From Gnetum montanum (taxonomy: Eukaryota; Streptophyta; Gnetopsida; Gnetales; Gnetaceae), in the NCBI GenBank assembly GCA_015680685.1, contig MNCI01004050.1, forward strand, positions 847,966 through 911,965: DNA of 64,000 nucleotides. Reading direction: 5' to 3'. A program made the position numbers and the translations under genes. The notes beneath the pieces were generated by a model. The model saw only the letters and a program-made list of their open reading frames with translations, made no database searches and was not told the origin of the DNA. Shown one piece after another: positions 1 through 9,731 of the stretch (the stretch's first letter is position 1; each line of letters begins with the position of its first letter).

Positions 1-169
1 GGATGTCAAATAAGGGAGAGCCGCCTCTTATTTATAGAAATGACGGCTGACTGCGATATCACGTACGCGATATCATAGGGAAGGACGCGATATCGCATAC
101 GCAATATCGCAGGGGATGCGATATCACATCGGAAGCGATATCGCGGCCGACGTAGACCGTGTCTCATCA
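1..169 (-). mobile_element. Partial LTR (U3 end) of a GATATC-type gypsy element
   Basis: Read on the minus strand it starts TGATGAGACACGG at 169, like the other TGATGA-starting LTRs here, and runs off the window. It holds five exact GATATC hexamers (55-60, 69-74, 89-94, 120-125, 137-142) and one AATATC (103-108), then a TATA box (minus-strand CTATAAATAAGAG, about 26-37). CpG is well preserved, so it looks younger than the other LTRs. It interrupts the gag of the element on its right. Only one end is visible, so its target duplication cannot be checked. Confidence 0.75.
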
Positions 170-433
170 GTCCCTTAATTGATTGTTTGTTGGCTTCAAG
201 GAGGTCTTAGGTCTTGAGGCCTTCCCTAGTTTATGACTTATGTCATCTCCTCCAAGAATTTCTAGCATAGGTGAATGTAGTCTTTGAGTATTTTCAGGGT
301 GTTAACGAACAAAAGAAACCCCTACATAAGGTTGGTCACTCCAATTTTCTTCATCATATATCTCGTTAGTTCTCCAATGAATGTTTTTGCTATACAGTGC
401 ATTATCACTTCTGTGTGAGAGAGACGTTGGTGG
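170..433 (-). pseudogene. gag N-terminal fragment, Athila-type element
   Basis: This lies directly downstream, on the minus strand, of a primer site and LTR (553-1410). Translation gives fragments such as TSLSHRSDNA, IHWRTNEIYDEE and QPYVG. They match the start of the gag at 56918-57127 (MPLSQDYDNA, IHWRTNKLYDDE), so it is the same protein family. The start codon is altered (ACG where ATG is expected near 433) and stops follow. It is cut on the left by the LTR at 1-169. Gag would form the virus-like particle that packages the element RNA; this piece cannot do so. Confidence 0.7.
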
Positions 434-533
434 TGGTTTATGGTGTGTGTGAGCTAATAGTGTTTAAAAGATATATCGTTAATACCTTTACAACAATTGT
501 GTATAATATAACTAATCATGATAACTAGCACCA

Positions 534-552
534 TCCCTAGCAATGACACCAA
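534..552 (-). other. Primer binding site, tRNA-Asp type, decayed
   Basis: The minus strand reads TTGGTGTCATTGCTAGGGA immediately after the LTR end TCATCA. Plant tRNA-Asp would give TGGCGCCGTTGCCGGGGA, the primer site known for Athila elements. All mismatches are C-to-T or G-to-A, mostly at CpG. It marks the LTR at 553-1410 as a 5' LTR of a minus-strand element running to the left. Confidence 0.8.
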
Positions 553-1410
553 TGATGAGTGATGAGGTACCCCTACATCCAACCATATGAATCATAAGCA
601 TTCATGCATGATCTGGTCAAATTCTATGGATGGGACTAGTTGTGGCATCTAGATCATTATGCTTGATCGTAGTTTGCTATCTTCCCACTCGGACTAGTGG
701 TAGCTTCATCACGTATGGTTTAGTCCAAAGTGAGGCATATGATGTTGTCTAATTCTACTCTAATCCTAATGACAATGAAGAGATAATTTAATTAAGCTAA
801 TGAACAATAGAAAATAAGATCTAAACTAGCATACACATGATGAGTATATGCTCTTAATCATTTGTATACATCTTGGACTTCATGAGACTACTTCTGGAAT
901 TGCCAAGTGTATGTCACTGGGTGTGCCAAATGATACACTTCTAGATTACCAAGTATCTACACTTAAATGCTCATGATTAAGGTGTACGCATTTCTATTAA
1001 TGACAAGACTAGTAAATAGCAATAAATGGAAATGTTAACTAAAGGAAATAGTAAATAATTAACAATTAAAAGTAATAATAATCTAAGTGGATGCTGCAAT
1101 GATGAAAGAAAACTCGATCTTTATTGCCAATCATGTAACATGTCCAAGTATGTCACACTCAAACAAATGTGTCATACAATTACAAAAATCATACTGCTAG
1201 CATGCACTGGGAATAACAAAACTCTAAGAAAGACTAACAAAAACTAAAAACTAAAACTAAAACTCTATATGCTCTATTGCCTCCAAACCCTGCACCTAAG
1301 TGTTGTATTTATAGGCTAATCCAAAGGAGATGACATTGGATATTCAACATCACTTCTTGGCTCCAACATCGAGTATCTAACATTGGGGCCTAACAAATCA
1401 TGACTCATCA
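553..1410 (-). mobile_element. 5' LTR, Athila-type element A
   Basis: Minus-strand ends are TGATGAGTCATG and ATCACTCATCA, giving the TG...CA ends and the TGATGA/TCATCA inverted repeat shared by the LTRs at 18504-19358 and 57260-58108. It is 858 bp. A TATA box (CTATAAATACA on the minus strand) lies near 1305-1315; the GATATC motifs upstream are degraded to GATACTCGATGTT-like forms. The primer site is adjacent at 534-552. The right flank (CTAGT, from 1411) is RNase H coding sequence of another element, so this insertion split that gene. The other end of element A is outside the window. Confidence 0.85.
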
Positions 1411-2740
1411 CTAGTGCTAGAAAATACTTCTTTACTTTAGTGTATTGGGTATCGTGGGCTACTAACACATGGCTAGGATAGTATACAGGCATGTTTGCTC
1501 CATCATCATGTTTTTGACAAAGTGGAGAGGCAATGGATGTATTAGATATGGTAAGATAAATGTAAAATAGTTTACCCTCTTATAGAGGATGGATTGTTAG
1601 TAGTTATGTTAATTGTTACTTAAGGTTTTCAAAGGCTTCTTGGCATTGAGTTGTCCACTCATAGTGAACTTCTTTCTTAAGCAAGTGTTGCATGGGCTAT
1701 AACTTATCTATAAGCCTAACGATAAAACTACAAATAAACTATAATTTACCTTGTAATCCTTGAAGCTCTTTAAGGTTGGAAGGCACTACTAATTTGGATA
1801 TGGCCTTAACCTTATTAGGTTTAATGCGTATCCCTGCTTTAGACACTACAAAGCCAAGCATCTTATTGGTCTTAACACCAAAGACGCACTTCTTAGGGTT
1901 AAGCCTAAGCTTGTATTTGAGGCATAATTTAAGCACAAGATCTAGGTCATTAGCATGGTCATTGTCTATCTTGGACTTCATGGCTATGTCATCTATGTAA
2001 TCATTAAGTAAAGCTAGCATGTAATCATTGAAGATATAGGTCATGGCTCTATGGTATGTTGCTTTGTCATTCTTAAGGTCAAAGGGCATTATGATATAAC
2101 AAAACATACCCCATGGGGCCATAATGGTTATGCTAAGTTTGTGCTTTGGGTTGATCCTATTTCATTATACCTCAAGAATCCACCCATAAAGGACAACAAG
2201 GCATGTTCGACCATAGTATTGATAACTTGATCAATACTAGGTAAAGGAAATTCATCTTTGATAGTCACTTTATTTAGATCTCAGAAATTGCTATAAATAT
2301 GGATGCTCCTATTTTTCTTAGGGACTACCATTATGTTGGATACCCATTCTGCATAGTTGGTAGCCCTAATGAAACCAACTTGGTAGAGCTTTGATATTTC
2401 ATCACAAACTGCTAAGGCCAAATCAGGTCTAATTTTGTGCACATTTTGCTTAACTAGTCTAATGTTAGGATCCGGTATGATGTTATGCTAGACTAGATGT
2501 GGGTCTAGGCTTGGAATATCTTCATATGACCAAGCAAAGGCTTTAATGTTGATTTGTAATACCTTGGTGATGTCTTGAGCACATTGAGGCTCTAGTGATG
2601 AACTTAGTTTAAGGAGTTTCTCCTTACCATTGTATGTTGTAATAGGAATCTCATCTAAAGAGTCTTCGGTTATGTCTCGTACTTCTAAGTCAAGGGTTTT
2701 AACTAGGTTTTTAGGCCATTCTAGAGGTTTCTCTATCAAG
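1411..2740 (-). pseudogene. Ty3/gypsy pol fragment: PR-RT linker, reverse transcriptase, start of RNase H
   Basis: Minus-strand order is linker before RT (2488-2739, ending FAWSYEDIPSLDPHLV), then RT (about 1625-2480), then RNase H up to 1411. RT would copy element RNA into DNA. Visible RT motifs are PFDLKNDKATYHRAM, the active-site YIDDI (codons 1985-1999, both aspartates present), LNPKKCVFGV and LGFVVSKAGI. RNase H ends at YTKVKKYFLAL, where the LTR at 553-1410 was inserted. The best stretch is open for 127 codons (1739-2122), but stops and frameshifts break the rest. The wording fits the Tat/Retand side of gypsy. Gag and protease are not found next to it; the upstream side is a long non-coding tract. 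Confidence 0.85.
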
Positions 2741-3106
2741 GCTACGTGGTTTACAAGACTCTCAGGCTCAAGATCTAGGTAATTATGGTTAATAAACTAC
2801 TCAACATCACTGTGAGGTCCATGTAGACACAAAGGTAAGCATATTTACTCCCAGGTACTCATACTTTGATCTTGCATATTAACTAAAAGCATATTAAGTG
2901 ACACCTAGGTAAAAGTGAATAAATAATGCTAAAATTCTATAAAATTATGCAAATACATGCAAATATAGGGTAAACAAGGTCATCTAAGATCATCAATAGG
3001 ATGACAACAAGCAAACAAAGTGCAATAAGGGCCAAATAAAGGTCAAACCAAAGTAAAGTACAAGAATCAAGGCTGCTAATGGTCAACAAAGGCCATGATT
3101 TTACTA

Positions 3107-3251
3107 GTTTTAGGGCTTAGTAGGCCATGATGCAAGTTTAGAGTCTTAGTGGACTATGATGCTAGTTTAAGGCCTTAGTGAGCCATTTTGCAAGTTTATA
3201 GTCTTGGTGGACTATGATGCCAGTTTAAGGCCTTAGTGGGCCATGGTCATA
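3107..3251. repeat. 29-bp minisatellite, five units, alternating A/B types
   Basis: Units start at 3107, 3136, 3165, 3194 and 3223, each exactly 29 bp with no indels. Odd units carry GGCCTTAGTGgGCCA-like cores (GGGCTTAGTAGGCCA in the first); even units carry AGTCTTAGTGGACTA-like cores. The true higher-order period is therefore 58 bp. A single related unit lies near 3496 and another near 60022. It lies in the linker upstream of the RT fragment. Confidence 0.9.
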
Positions 3252-3639
3252 TGGTGTTAAACGGTGGTCAGGGAAGGTATAACCCCACCATTTAATATCA
3301 TTTAAAGGCAAAACAAAGGAAAATAAAGCTATAACAAGGTAAATAAGGAACACATAAGGTTGTATAAAGGTGATAGAAGGTCAACAATGGTAACAAGGTA
3401 ACATAAGTTCAAAAACAAGTTAAGACATTATGGAACAAAGAAAAAAGTAAGCAAAATAGGCTATATATGGTAAAATTTAGCTAATATAGGTAAAAAATGA
3501 TTAGGGTTTGCTAGTTTTAGGCCTTAGTGGATCATGTTTGAGGCTACAAGTTTATTATGTGAGTTTAGGCATAAATTAAGGTTGTTTTTGGGCTATTTGA
3601 ACCTACAAAATTAAGTGTTTTGAAGCTTCCACATTGGGC

Positions 3640-5860
3640 TTAGCATGGAATCTAAGGAAAATAGGTTTTGAGATGCTCAAAGATCCAAATTTGAGGTTCT
3701 ATGACCCTCCCAAGGCAATGTAAGGTTAGATCCATCAAAATTGGGCACTCTAGAGGACTGCAAAGGTCAAAAGTAGGTTCTAGAGTCTTTCCCCTTTGTT
3801 TCCATGCTAGCCAATGTGGAAGAAAGGTTGCTCAATGTGGAAAAAAAAATTTGAATATAAAATAGAATCAAACATGGTCAAATAAGTAGCCAGGATCCAA
3901 ATCTAGAGCTCATGCATCCTCTAACTTTATTTTGAGGCAATTTGAGTTGACTTTGAGTGTCAAAACATGTCAAAATGGTTTCCTCCCTTTTTTCTTCATG
4001 CTCAACATAGTATCCTCATCATGGAAAAATAATGGGACACTTTTTTTATAAATTTAGGATGGTTTAGGAGCACTTTGTCTAAGCTTTTAGGGCCCTAGTG
4101 TTGTAGACTTTGATTTTTCAAGTTTCTGGCTAATTTCAGGCACGTTTGAAGGCTCTTTAAGGGTACTTAAGGTCTTACCCCCATGATTCCTTGTTGGGAA
4201 AGTTACTCTAGCATGGAAGAATGTGAGGAATGATTTTTGGAGGTTGGAACAAGATTAGACAAGTAAAATCCTAAGGCTATGAAGTCCTGGGCTTCTCCAC
4301 TGTAGATCTTTAGCTTCCAGGAGTGTCATCTTGCAACCAAAAATGGAAAAGTAGATTTTTCCCTTTGTTTCCACACTAGGGAAGTTACTAGAGCATGGAA
4401 GAAGTAAGAATCCTAGATCTAGGATAATTTAGATCATAATAAACCATGCATGTTACCTTTCTAAGTTGCTAGGACCAAGGGTTATGGATCCATGTCAAAA
4501 TTTAGCATTTTTGAACATCCCTAAGTGGTTCTTTTAGATTCCCTCCTTTTCCATGCTAGGGATGGAGAGCTTAGAATAGAAAACTAGGGAGAACCATTAT
4601 TTGGCCACCTGGGATTAGTCTTGTAAAGTTTAAGGGCTCCAATGGTTGCTGCTAGGGTTCTAGAATGCATGAAAGGTCATTTAATGTCATTCTGAGGTGT
4701 TTAGGAGTCCCAAACAAGTTTCCTCTTGAGTTTCAATGTTGGGGATACTATCTTCAGTGTGTAAGAAGGGATCTCTAGTGTGGAAGAATCATGCATCTTA
4801 TATCTAGGATAATTTTGGCCTTAATCAACTGTGCATGTCAGCCTCTAGGGCTATTGGGATCAAGGACTAGGGTTCCATGTCATGTTTTGGTAATTTTGGA
4901 TATTTCTAAGGATTTTTAGGCTTTTACCATTTTTTCCATGCTAGGATTGGAATGCTCAGTGTGGAAACTAGGGGAATCATTTTTTGGCCTTCTAACATCC
5001 ATTTGAAGTTTGAAGGATCTAGAGGATGTTAGTAGGGTGCTATAGTGCCTGTAAGTTGAGTTAATGTTGTTTTGAGGTATTTATGGACCCCAAATTAATC
5101 TTGTCCTTAAAATTTCACAATGGGCATCATTTTATGGGGGAATCCCCAGTGTGGAAACATCATAAAACTTAGATCTAGCCAAGTTTTAACTTTAATCAAC
5201 CATGCATGTATACTTTTAGGGCTACTAAGGTTGAAGACTAGGGTTTACAGTCAAAATCGATCAATTTGTAGGTTTGGAAAGTGGTTTTTGAGCTTTCCCA
5301 TCTTTTTAAATGATGGGGATGGTATGCCTACGATGGAAAACTAGGGAAAAATATATTTTTATCCTTTTTCATTATTTTTGGCCATGCATTTAGGTCTTTG
5401 AGGTCGCTAGTGATAATTACCAATGCCTAGTGTTAAAATTTCATTTTTTTGAAGGTTGATGAGTAGCTTTTGATGATTCACCCCTTTTTCATGCTAGGGC
5501 TTTCATGTTGAGTGTGGAAAATTGGGGTTAAATCTTTTTGATCATTTGTGATCACTTTTAATCATGCATGCAGGCTTTTAGGGTTTCTAGTGTCGAAGGT
5601 TAACATACGATGTCAAAATTTGGGTTTTTCAAGGGTTATTATGTAATTTTTGGGCTTCCCATTATTTTCCCACACTGGGTCTTCCATGAACTATATGGAA
5701 AATTGGGGGAAAATGCTTTTTAGATTCTTATGGTTAATCTAGCTATGCATGAGTGTCCACAGGATTGCTGGTGTTGGCCATCGATGTTTAAGTTCAAAAT
5801 TCAGTCATTCTGAAGGCTATGACCCCCTTACTCCAAGCCCAAATATAGATACTAGGTGTC
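3640..5860. repeat. Degenerate tandem array, period about 185-195 bp
   Basis: The same order of phrases recurs: ttttccatgctagggatgg, then tgtggaaaactagggg, then aaccatgcatgtaggct, then agggctactagg, then ggttccatgtcaaaattt. Clear CATGCATG-type anchors occur near 4443, 4832, 5200, 5387, 5563 and 5743. These are one or two periods of roughly 185-195 bp apart. Units are strongly diverged, so the array is old. It has no coding sense. It may extend left to about 3600 in weaker form. Confidence 0.7.
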
Positions 5861-6029
5861 TTTTTTCACTTGGTAAATGAGGCTTGAACCACTTATGATG
5901 CATTTTCCACTCCGAAAGTATGAAGTATGTGCAATTGCCCACTATGGGTTACAATTTTTACATTTACAACAAATTTTTGCCTTAAGTTCCATGGGGCAAA
6001 AGCTACATGATAAAGATTGTCCATAATAT

Positions 6030-7690
6030 GCAAATTTTTGTGGTGTTTTAGATGGTAGCTCATGATGTAGGAGTTAGATGCTTACTGATCAAAGGCAATT
6101 CATAACTTGTGGTTAACCAAGTAACTAAGATCTATGCCTATAAAGCCAAACACTTGCAACCATATTGTGACCTAGGAAAGCAATTGTTACAAAAATTCCT
6201 AGACATTGATATCCAATACATACCCCAAAATGAGAATGCCATAGCTAATGCAATTGCAATGTTAGTCCTTAGTGTGATGCCAGATGTGTTTAGTAAGTTT
6301 CCCACCTTAACTATGGACTATGCTACTCCCATCACTCAGAACACTAAGGATACGTTTATGGTCATCATTCATATTGCTCAAATCAAGGAGTGGTATGATG
6401 ATATCAAATTTTATCTTATGCATGGAAAAACCTCACAAGGCCTGACTACTACTCATAAGGATCATGTACGCAAGTGATTGAAGTAGTATGTCATCGTAGC
6501 TAATAACACATTATGTTGATGATCCAATGATGGCATACTCCTAAAGTGCTTAGGTAAAAGTAAATCCAGAATAGTCCTAGAGGAGGTTCATGAAGGTGTT
6601 TATGGAGGATAGATAGGACCTAGAGCTATGGCCACTAAGATTAGATGCTTAGTATACTATTGGCCTCATATGGAAAATGATAGCTTGTAGAAGGTTAAGT
6701 AGTGTGACACATGCCAACGATATAACAACCTTATACATGTACCACCAACTAAGTTGCATACCACTCAAATAACATGGTCATTTCAATGATGGGGATTGGA
6801 TATCATTGGATCCATAACACTTAAGTCTTCCATAGGGCAAAACTTCATCATCACTACAACCAAATACTTTACAAAGTGGGTTGAGGCTATTCCCCTAAGG
6901 AAGACCACATCTAAGAAAATCTACAAATTCATCTTATATAACATTGTAGCTTGTTTTGGCATACCCATGACCATAATTATAGATAATGGACCATAATTTA
7001 GTAGTGAAGAAACAAAATATTTCTATCATGACCTAGGCATTAAGCATTCTTTCTCATCATCTTATTACCCTTAAGCCATTAGACAAGAAAAAGCAAGCAA
7101 CAAGGCCACATCAACTTACTCAAGAAGATGCTCAACAATAGCAATTGCAAATGGCATGAGTAGCTTGTCCATGCACTATGGGAATATAGAACAACCTAGC
7201 ACATGACAACTGTTCTAAGCCCTTATAGCTTGGTTTATGGTGCTAAAGCTATTTTACCTCTTGAATTGTAGGTACCATCACTTTGAGTAGCCTTGATTAA
7301 CTTCATCAATGATGAGCATAACAAAGAGTTGTAGATAATAGCCTTGGACTTGATGGAGGAGCAATGTATGCAAGTGCTTACTTGCATTAAACTCTATTAA
7401 GAGAGGTAGAAGCATCAACATCATCATAACTTAACCATGTATAAGATCAAGAAGCATGACCTAGTCCTTAAAGTCATTCGCAAGCATGTGGAAAAATTAT
7501 TAGTAAACTAGGAAGGATCCTTCCTTGTCACCAAAGCCTACAAGAATAGTGCATTCAGTGTAGCTAATATGAATGAAAATGTGTTGGCCAATTTGGTCAA
7601 TCACTGTTATCTAAAGCCATACTACATGTAGCTGACAATCATCAAAAAGCGAGCTTACTTTCAATGGTTTGCTAGGGCCTTAAATTGGTA
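6030..7690 (+). pseudogene. Tat-type gypsy RNase H and integrase fragment
   Basis: Plus-strand RNase H begins near 6030 and is clear from 6080: LLIKGNS (usual D replaced by N), LVVNQVTKIYAYKAKHLQPY, then DIQYIPQNENAIANA. The integrase zinc-finger part follows (about 6585-6730: EEVHEGVYGG, YYWPHM, CDTCQRY), with the second His lost to a stop. The core follows with GLDIIGSI (about 6790-6815) and DNGP (6985-6996). At the third catalytic position the frame reads QEKASNK, so the usual Glu is Lys. Integrase would join element DNA to the chromosome. Stops are frequent. It faces away from the minus-strand pol at 1411-2740, so the two are not one intact element. Confidence 0.85.
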
Positions 7691-8078
7691 CCATGGCTCA
7701 CCACAACCTTAAAGTAGTGACTTTAGTAACTTGATTAGCTTGGTTTTATCATCTCATGTGGCTTTTATGCATTGTAGTGTTATAATATGTAATGGTGTTT
7801 TGTATTCTTTATCAGCACCTCTCAAGTCAATCCTCTAGGCACTAACAAAGAGGGGCCATTGAAACACCATAAAATTTTGTATGTTATAGCCAATTTCCAT
7901 CATGTAGCTTTTACCACATGAAATCCAAGGCAAAACTTCTTTGTAAATGAAAATATTGCAATCCACAAGGGGAAATCTCACATATTCCATACTTTTAGGG
8001 TTGAAAAATTCCTCATAAGTGGTCAAAGCCTCATTCTTCAATTGAAAAGAATAACTTAGTGTTTATATTTGGGCTTGT
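7691..8078 (+). other. 3' non-coding region after integrase
   Basis: No coding sense could be read in either strand beyond chance open frames. It lies between the end of the plus-strand integrase and a purine-only tract that looks like a polypurine tract, as expected for the 3' untranslated part of a gypsy element. Confidence 0.4.
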
Positions 8079-8118
8079 GAAGGGGGAGGGGTGGGGGCGA
8101 TGGGGGGTGGGGGGTGGG
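8079..8118 (+). other. G-rich polypurine tract
   Basis: The stretch is nearly all G and A with runs of three to six Gs (GGGGGAGGGGTGGGGGCGAT and onward). In an LTR element a polypurine tract primes plus-strand synthesis and sits directly before the 3' LTR. Its place after the plus-strand integrase fits. The G runs are also long enough for quadruplex folding. Confidence 0.5.
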
Positions 8119-9200
8119 TCAAAAATGTCTTTTGGAATGAAAAAAATGATAATTTGATGGGTTTTATGGAGGATATATACTTTTCTATGTTAGAAAAATT
8201 TGTAGGGGATAAATCTCACCTACCTTTAGCATGGAGGAGTGGGGGATTTTCTTTTAGCTTGGAAACCTTTTCCCCCAGTGCAGAAATTACATGCCCCCAA
8301 CATGGAAACCACAAAAGACAAATTTCAACATTCCATGCACTCCAATGTTGATTGCCACTTCAACAAGTGTGGTAGAAGGATTAACATGGAAGATCTATCT
8401 TTAGCGTAGAAGGTGTACCCTCATTACTATTTATAGTAAACAAGAATGGCCATGGGGGAAAGGAACTTACTATATATGGTAACCCCCCAAATTTGGATAC
8501 CCATCTCACTTGTACAAGGTAGAAATTTGTAGTTAAATTATAGCCAATTTTCAGCCAAATTACAGCTATTTTGTAGAATCATTTATGGCCCAAAACCTAT
8601 AAAAACTAGCCTCAAACACCTTTTATAGTTTCATCAACATTTTGACATACACACACTTTTGCAGTTCAACATTTTTCTCAGGGTTTCACAATCTCAAGAC
8701 TATTTAGCAAATTTTCATGATCAACAATTTGTTCATGGTTCCATACTTGGGCATTTTCATGCACTCAAGAGTTTTTACATGTTACGACACTTGCATTCTC
8801 TTGAACCCCAACATGAAAACATTGTAACCATGCAAACCCCCTTTGTAACCACCATAAAATTTGTGGATTTTTGGTGTCAACATTGCATTCATGGGATTTC
8901 CAACCCCTAGCATGGATCACTTTGATAGCTAGACTCTCCACTTTTCTCACCTCCCAATAGAAACCCAATTTGTAGATATGAGGTTGTAGTAGAGGAGGTT
9001 CGAAAGCATTAGGAGTAACTTAGCACCTGAATCATGGAATAAATTGAATCAACTTCAATGGGCTTTGAACTCCTACACCAGTGAACCCCTTTTTCTCTCA
9101 TGAGCATTTCTTGTACACATTTCTAGAACTTATTATTTACTTTTTAAAATAAATTTTTATAGTTTCATTTTGTGTGCAATTTGCATTTGCTTTTAATTTC
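8119..9200 (+). mobile_element. Probable 3' LTR of the plus-strand Tat-type fragment
   Basis: It begins after the polypurine tract with TGGGTCAAAAATG. A plant-like TATA box (CCTATAAAAACTAG, 8596-8609) lies about 480 bp in, as for an LTR promoter. No second copy exists in the window to fix the 3' end, so the right boundary is a guess. Phrases such as catggaggagtggggg and tgcagaaattacatg resemble the 190-bp array at 3640-5860. Confidence 0.4.
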
Positions 9201-9404
9201 ATAGATCAATAATTTTTTTGCATTATATTTTCTCAACCTACGATCTCACATTTCACAAATCCTTGGTTGATCTACTAGGTTGGCCAAGGCACCTCAAATC
9301 CCATTTCTTTCGAAGGCCTTGGGCATTCAGGATTGAGGCTGCTATGTTTGATCTATCAGTTTCTTTAGCGATTGATTTTTCCAGTTGCAAAAATAACCTT
9401 AGTT

Positions 9405-9512
9405 TACTAATTTGATTCTTCTAGGTAGCATTGAGTTATAAAATTCTATAGATCTTGAGGTGTACCTATGTTTCACTTATTTCAGGTTGCAAAACCCCTT
9501 AAAGTATACACT
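9405..9512 (+). repeat. SINE-like unit 1, 5'-truncated
   Basis: It aligns with the part of the split SINE at 24310-24420 from the B box onward: gattcttctaggtagcattgagttataaa, then gaggtgtacctat, ttcaggttgcaa and aagtatacacttatt. The A-box half is absent. It is the first of three head-to-tail units sharing the tail AATATACACTTATT. Confidence 0.6.
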
Positions 9513-9700
9513 TATTGCCAATGATAGGTTGCTTGAGTAGTTAGCTCATTATCTTGTCAGGCAAGCAGTTTCTAGTTCAAGTCACACTTAAGGAATTATT
9601 TTATTCCTATATAGTTCTTTTGAAGTCTCTATTGCATATATGACTTAGGGTGTACTTATAGTCATTCTTTCAAGTTTTGACACCCACCTAGAATATACAC
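9513..9700 (+). repeat. SINE-like unit 2, tRNA-derived
   Basis: The head looks like a tRNA internal promoter: A-box-like gagtagttagctcatta and B-box-like agttcaagtcacac, about 30 bp apart. The body ends with agggtgtacttatagtcatt, acacccac and gaatatacacttatt, as in its neighbours. RNA polymerase III would transcribe an intact copy. It cannot be a tRNA gene because cloverleaf pairing and the acceptor stem are absent and a non-tRNA body follows. Confidence 0.6.
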
Positions 9701-9731
9701 TTATTATAAAACAATGAGGTGTTAGCTTAGT
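9701..9731 (+). repeat. SINE unit 3, left part (split by the 14.5-kb element)
   Basis: It reads aatgaggtgttagcttagt and stops at the LTR beginning at 9732. The continuation is at 24276: ctagtggtaagactc, then a B box gggttcaattctgg. Joined in thought, these give a regular A box and B box of a tRNA-derived SINE. TTAGT (9727-9731) and CTAGT (24276-24280) are the target duplication. Confidence 0.75.

Larger units (their letters stand above)
2741..5870. other. Non-coding tract upstream of RT, intron-like linker with tandem repeats
   Basis: No protein similarity could be read here. It sits on the 5' side of the minus-strand RT fragment. A short motif (AGTTTTAGGCCTT) at about 3107-3120, 3223-3237 and 3495-3520 recurs at about 60022-60034, just after the protease stop of another Tat-like element. 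So this non-coding DNA belongs between PR and RT. Ogre/Tat elements are known to carry an intron in that place; splice sites were not identified here. It contains the two tandem repeats listed separately. Confidence 0.5.

Noticed and set aside
3107-3251. CRISPR-like regular 29-bp repeats
   Set aside because: Units are directly adjacent without spacers, in plant DNA; it is a minisatellite.
7835-8041. 68-codon minus-strand open frame
   Set aside because: No family resemblance, and it lies in the 3' untranslated zone of a plus-strand element.
9513-9600. Possible tRNA gene (A-box-like and B-box-like words)
   Set aside because: No cloverleaf or acceptor stem, and the same non-tRNA tail follows in three units; it is a SINE-like repeat.
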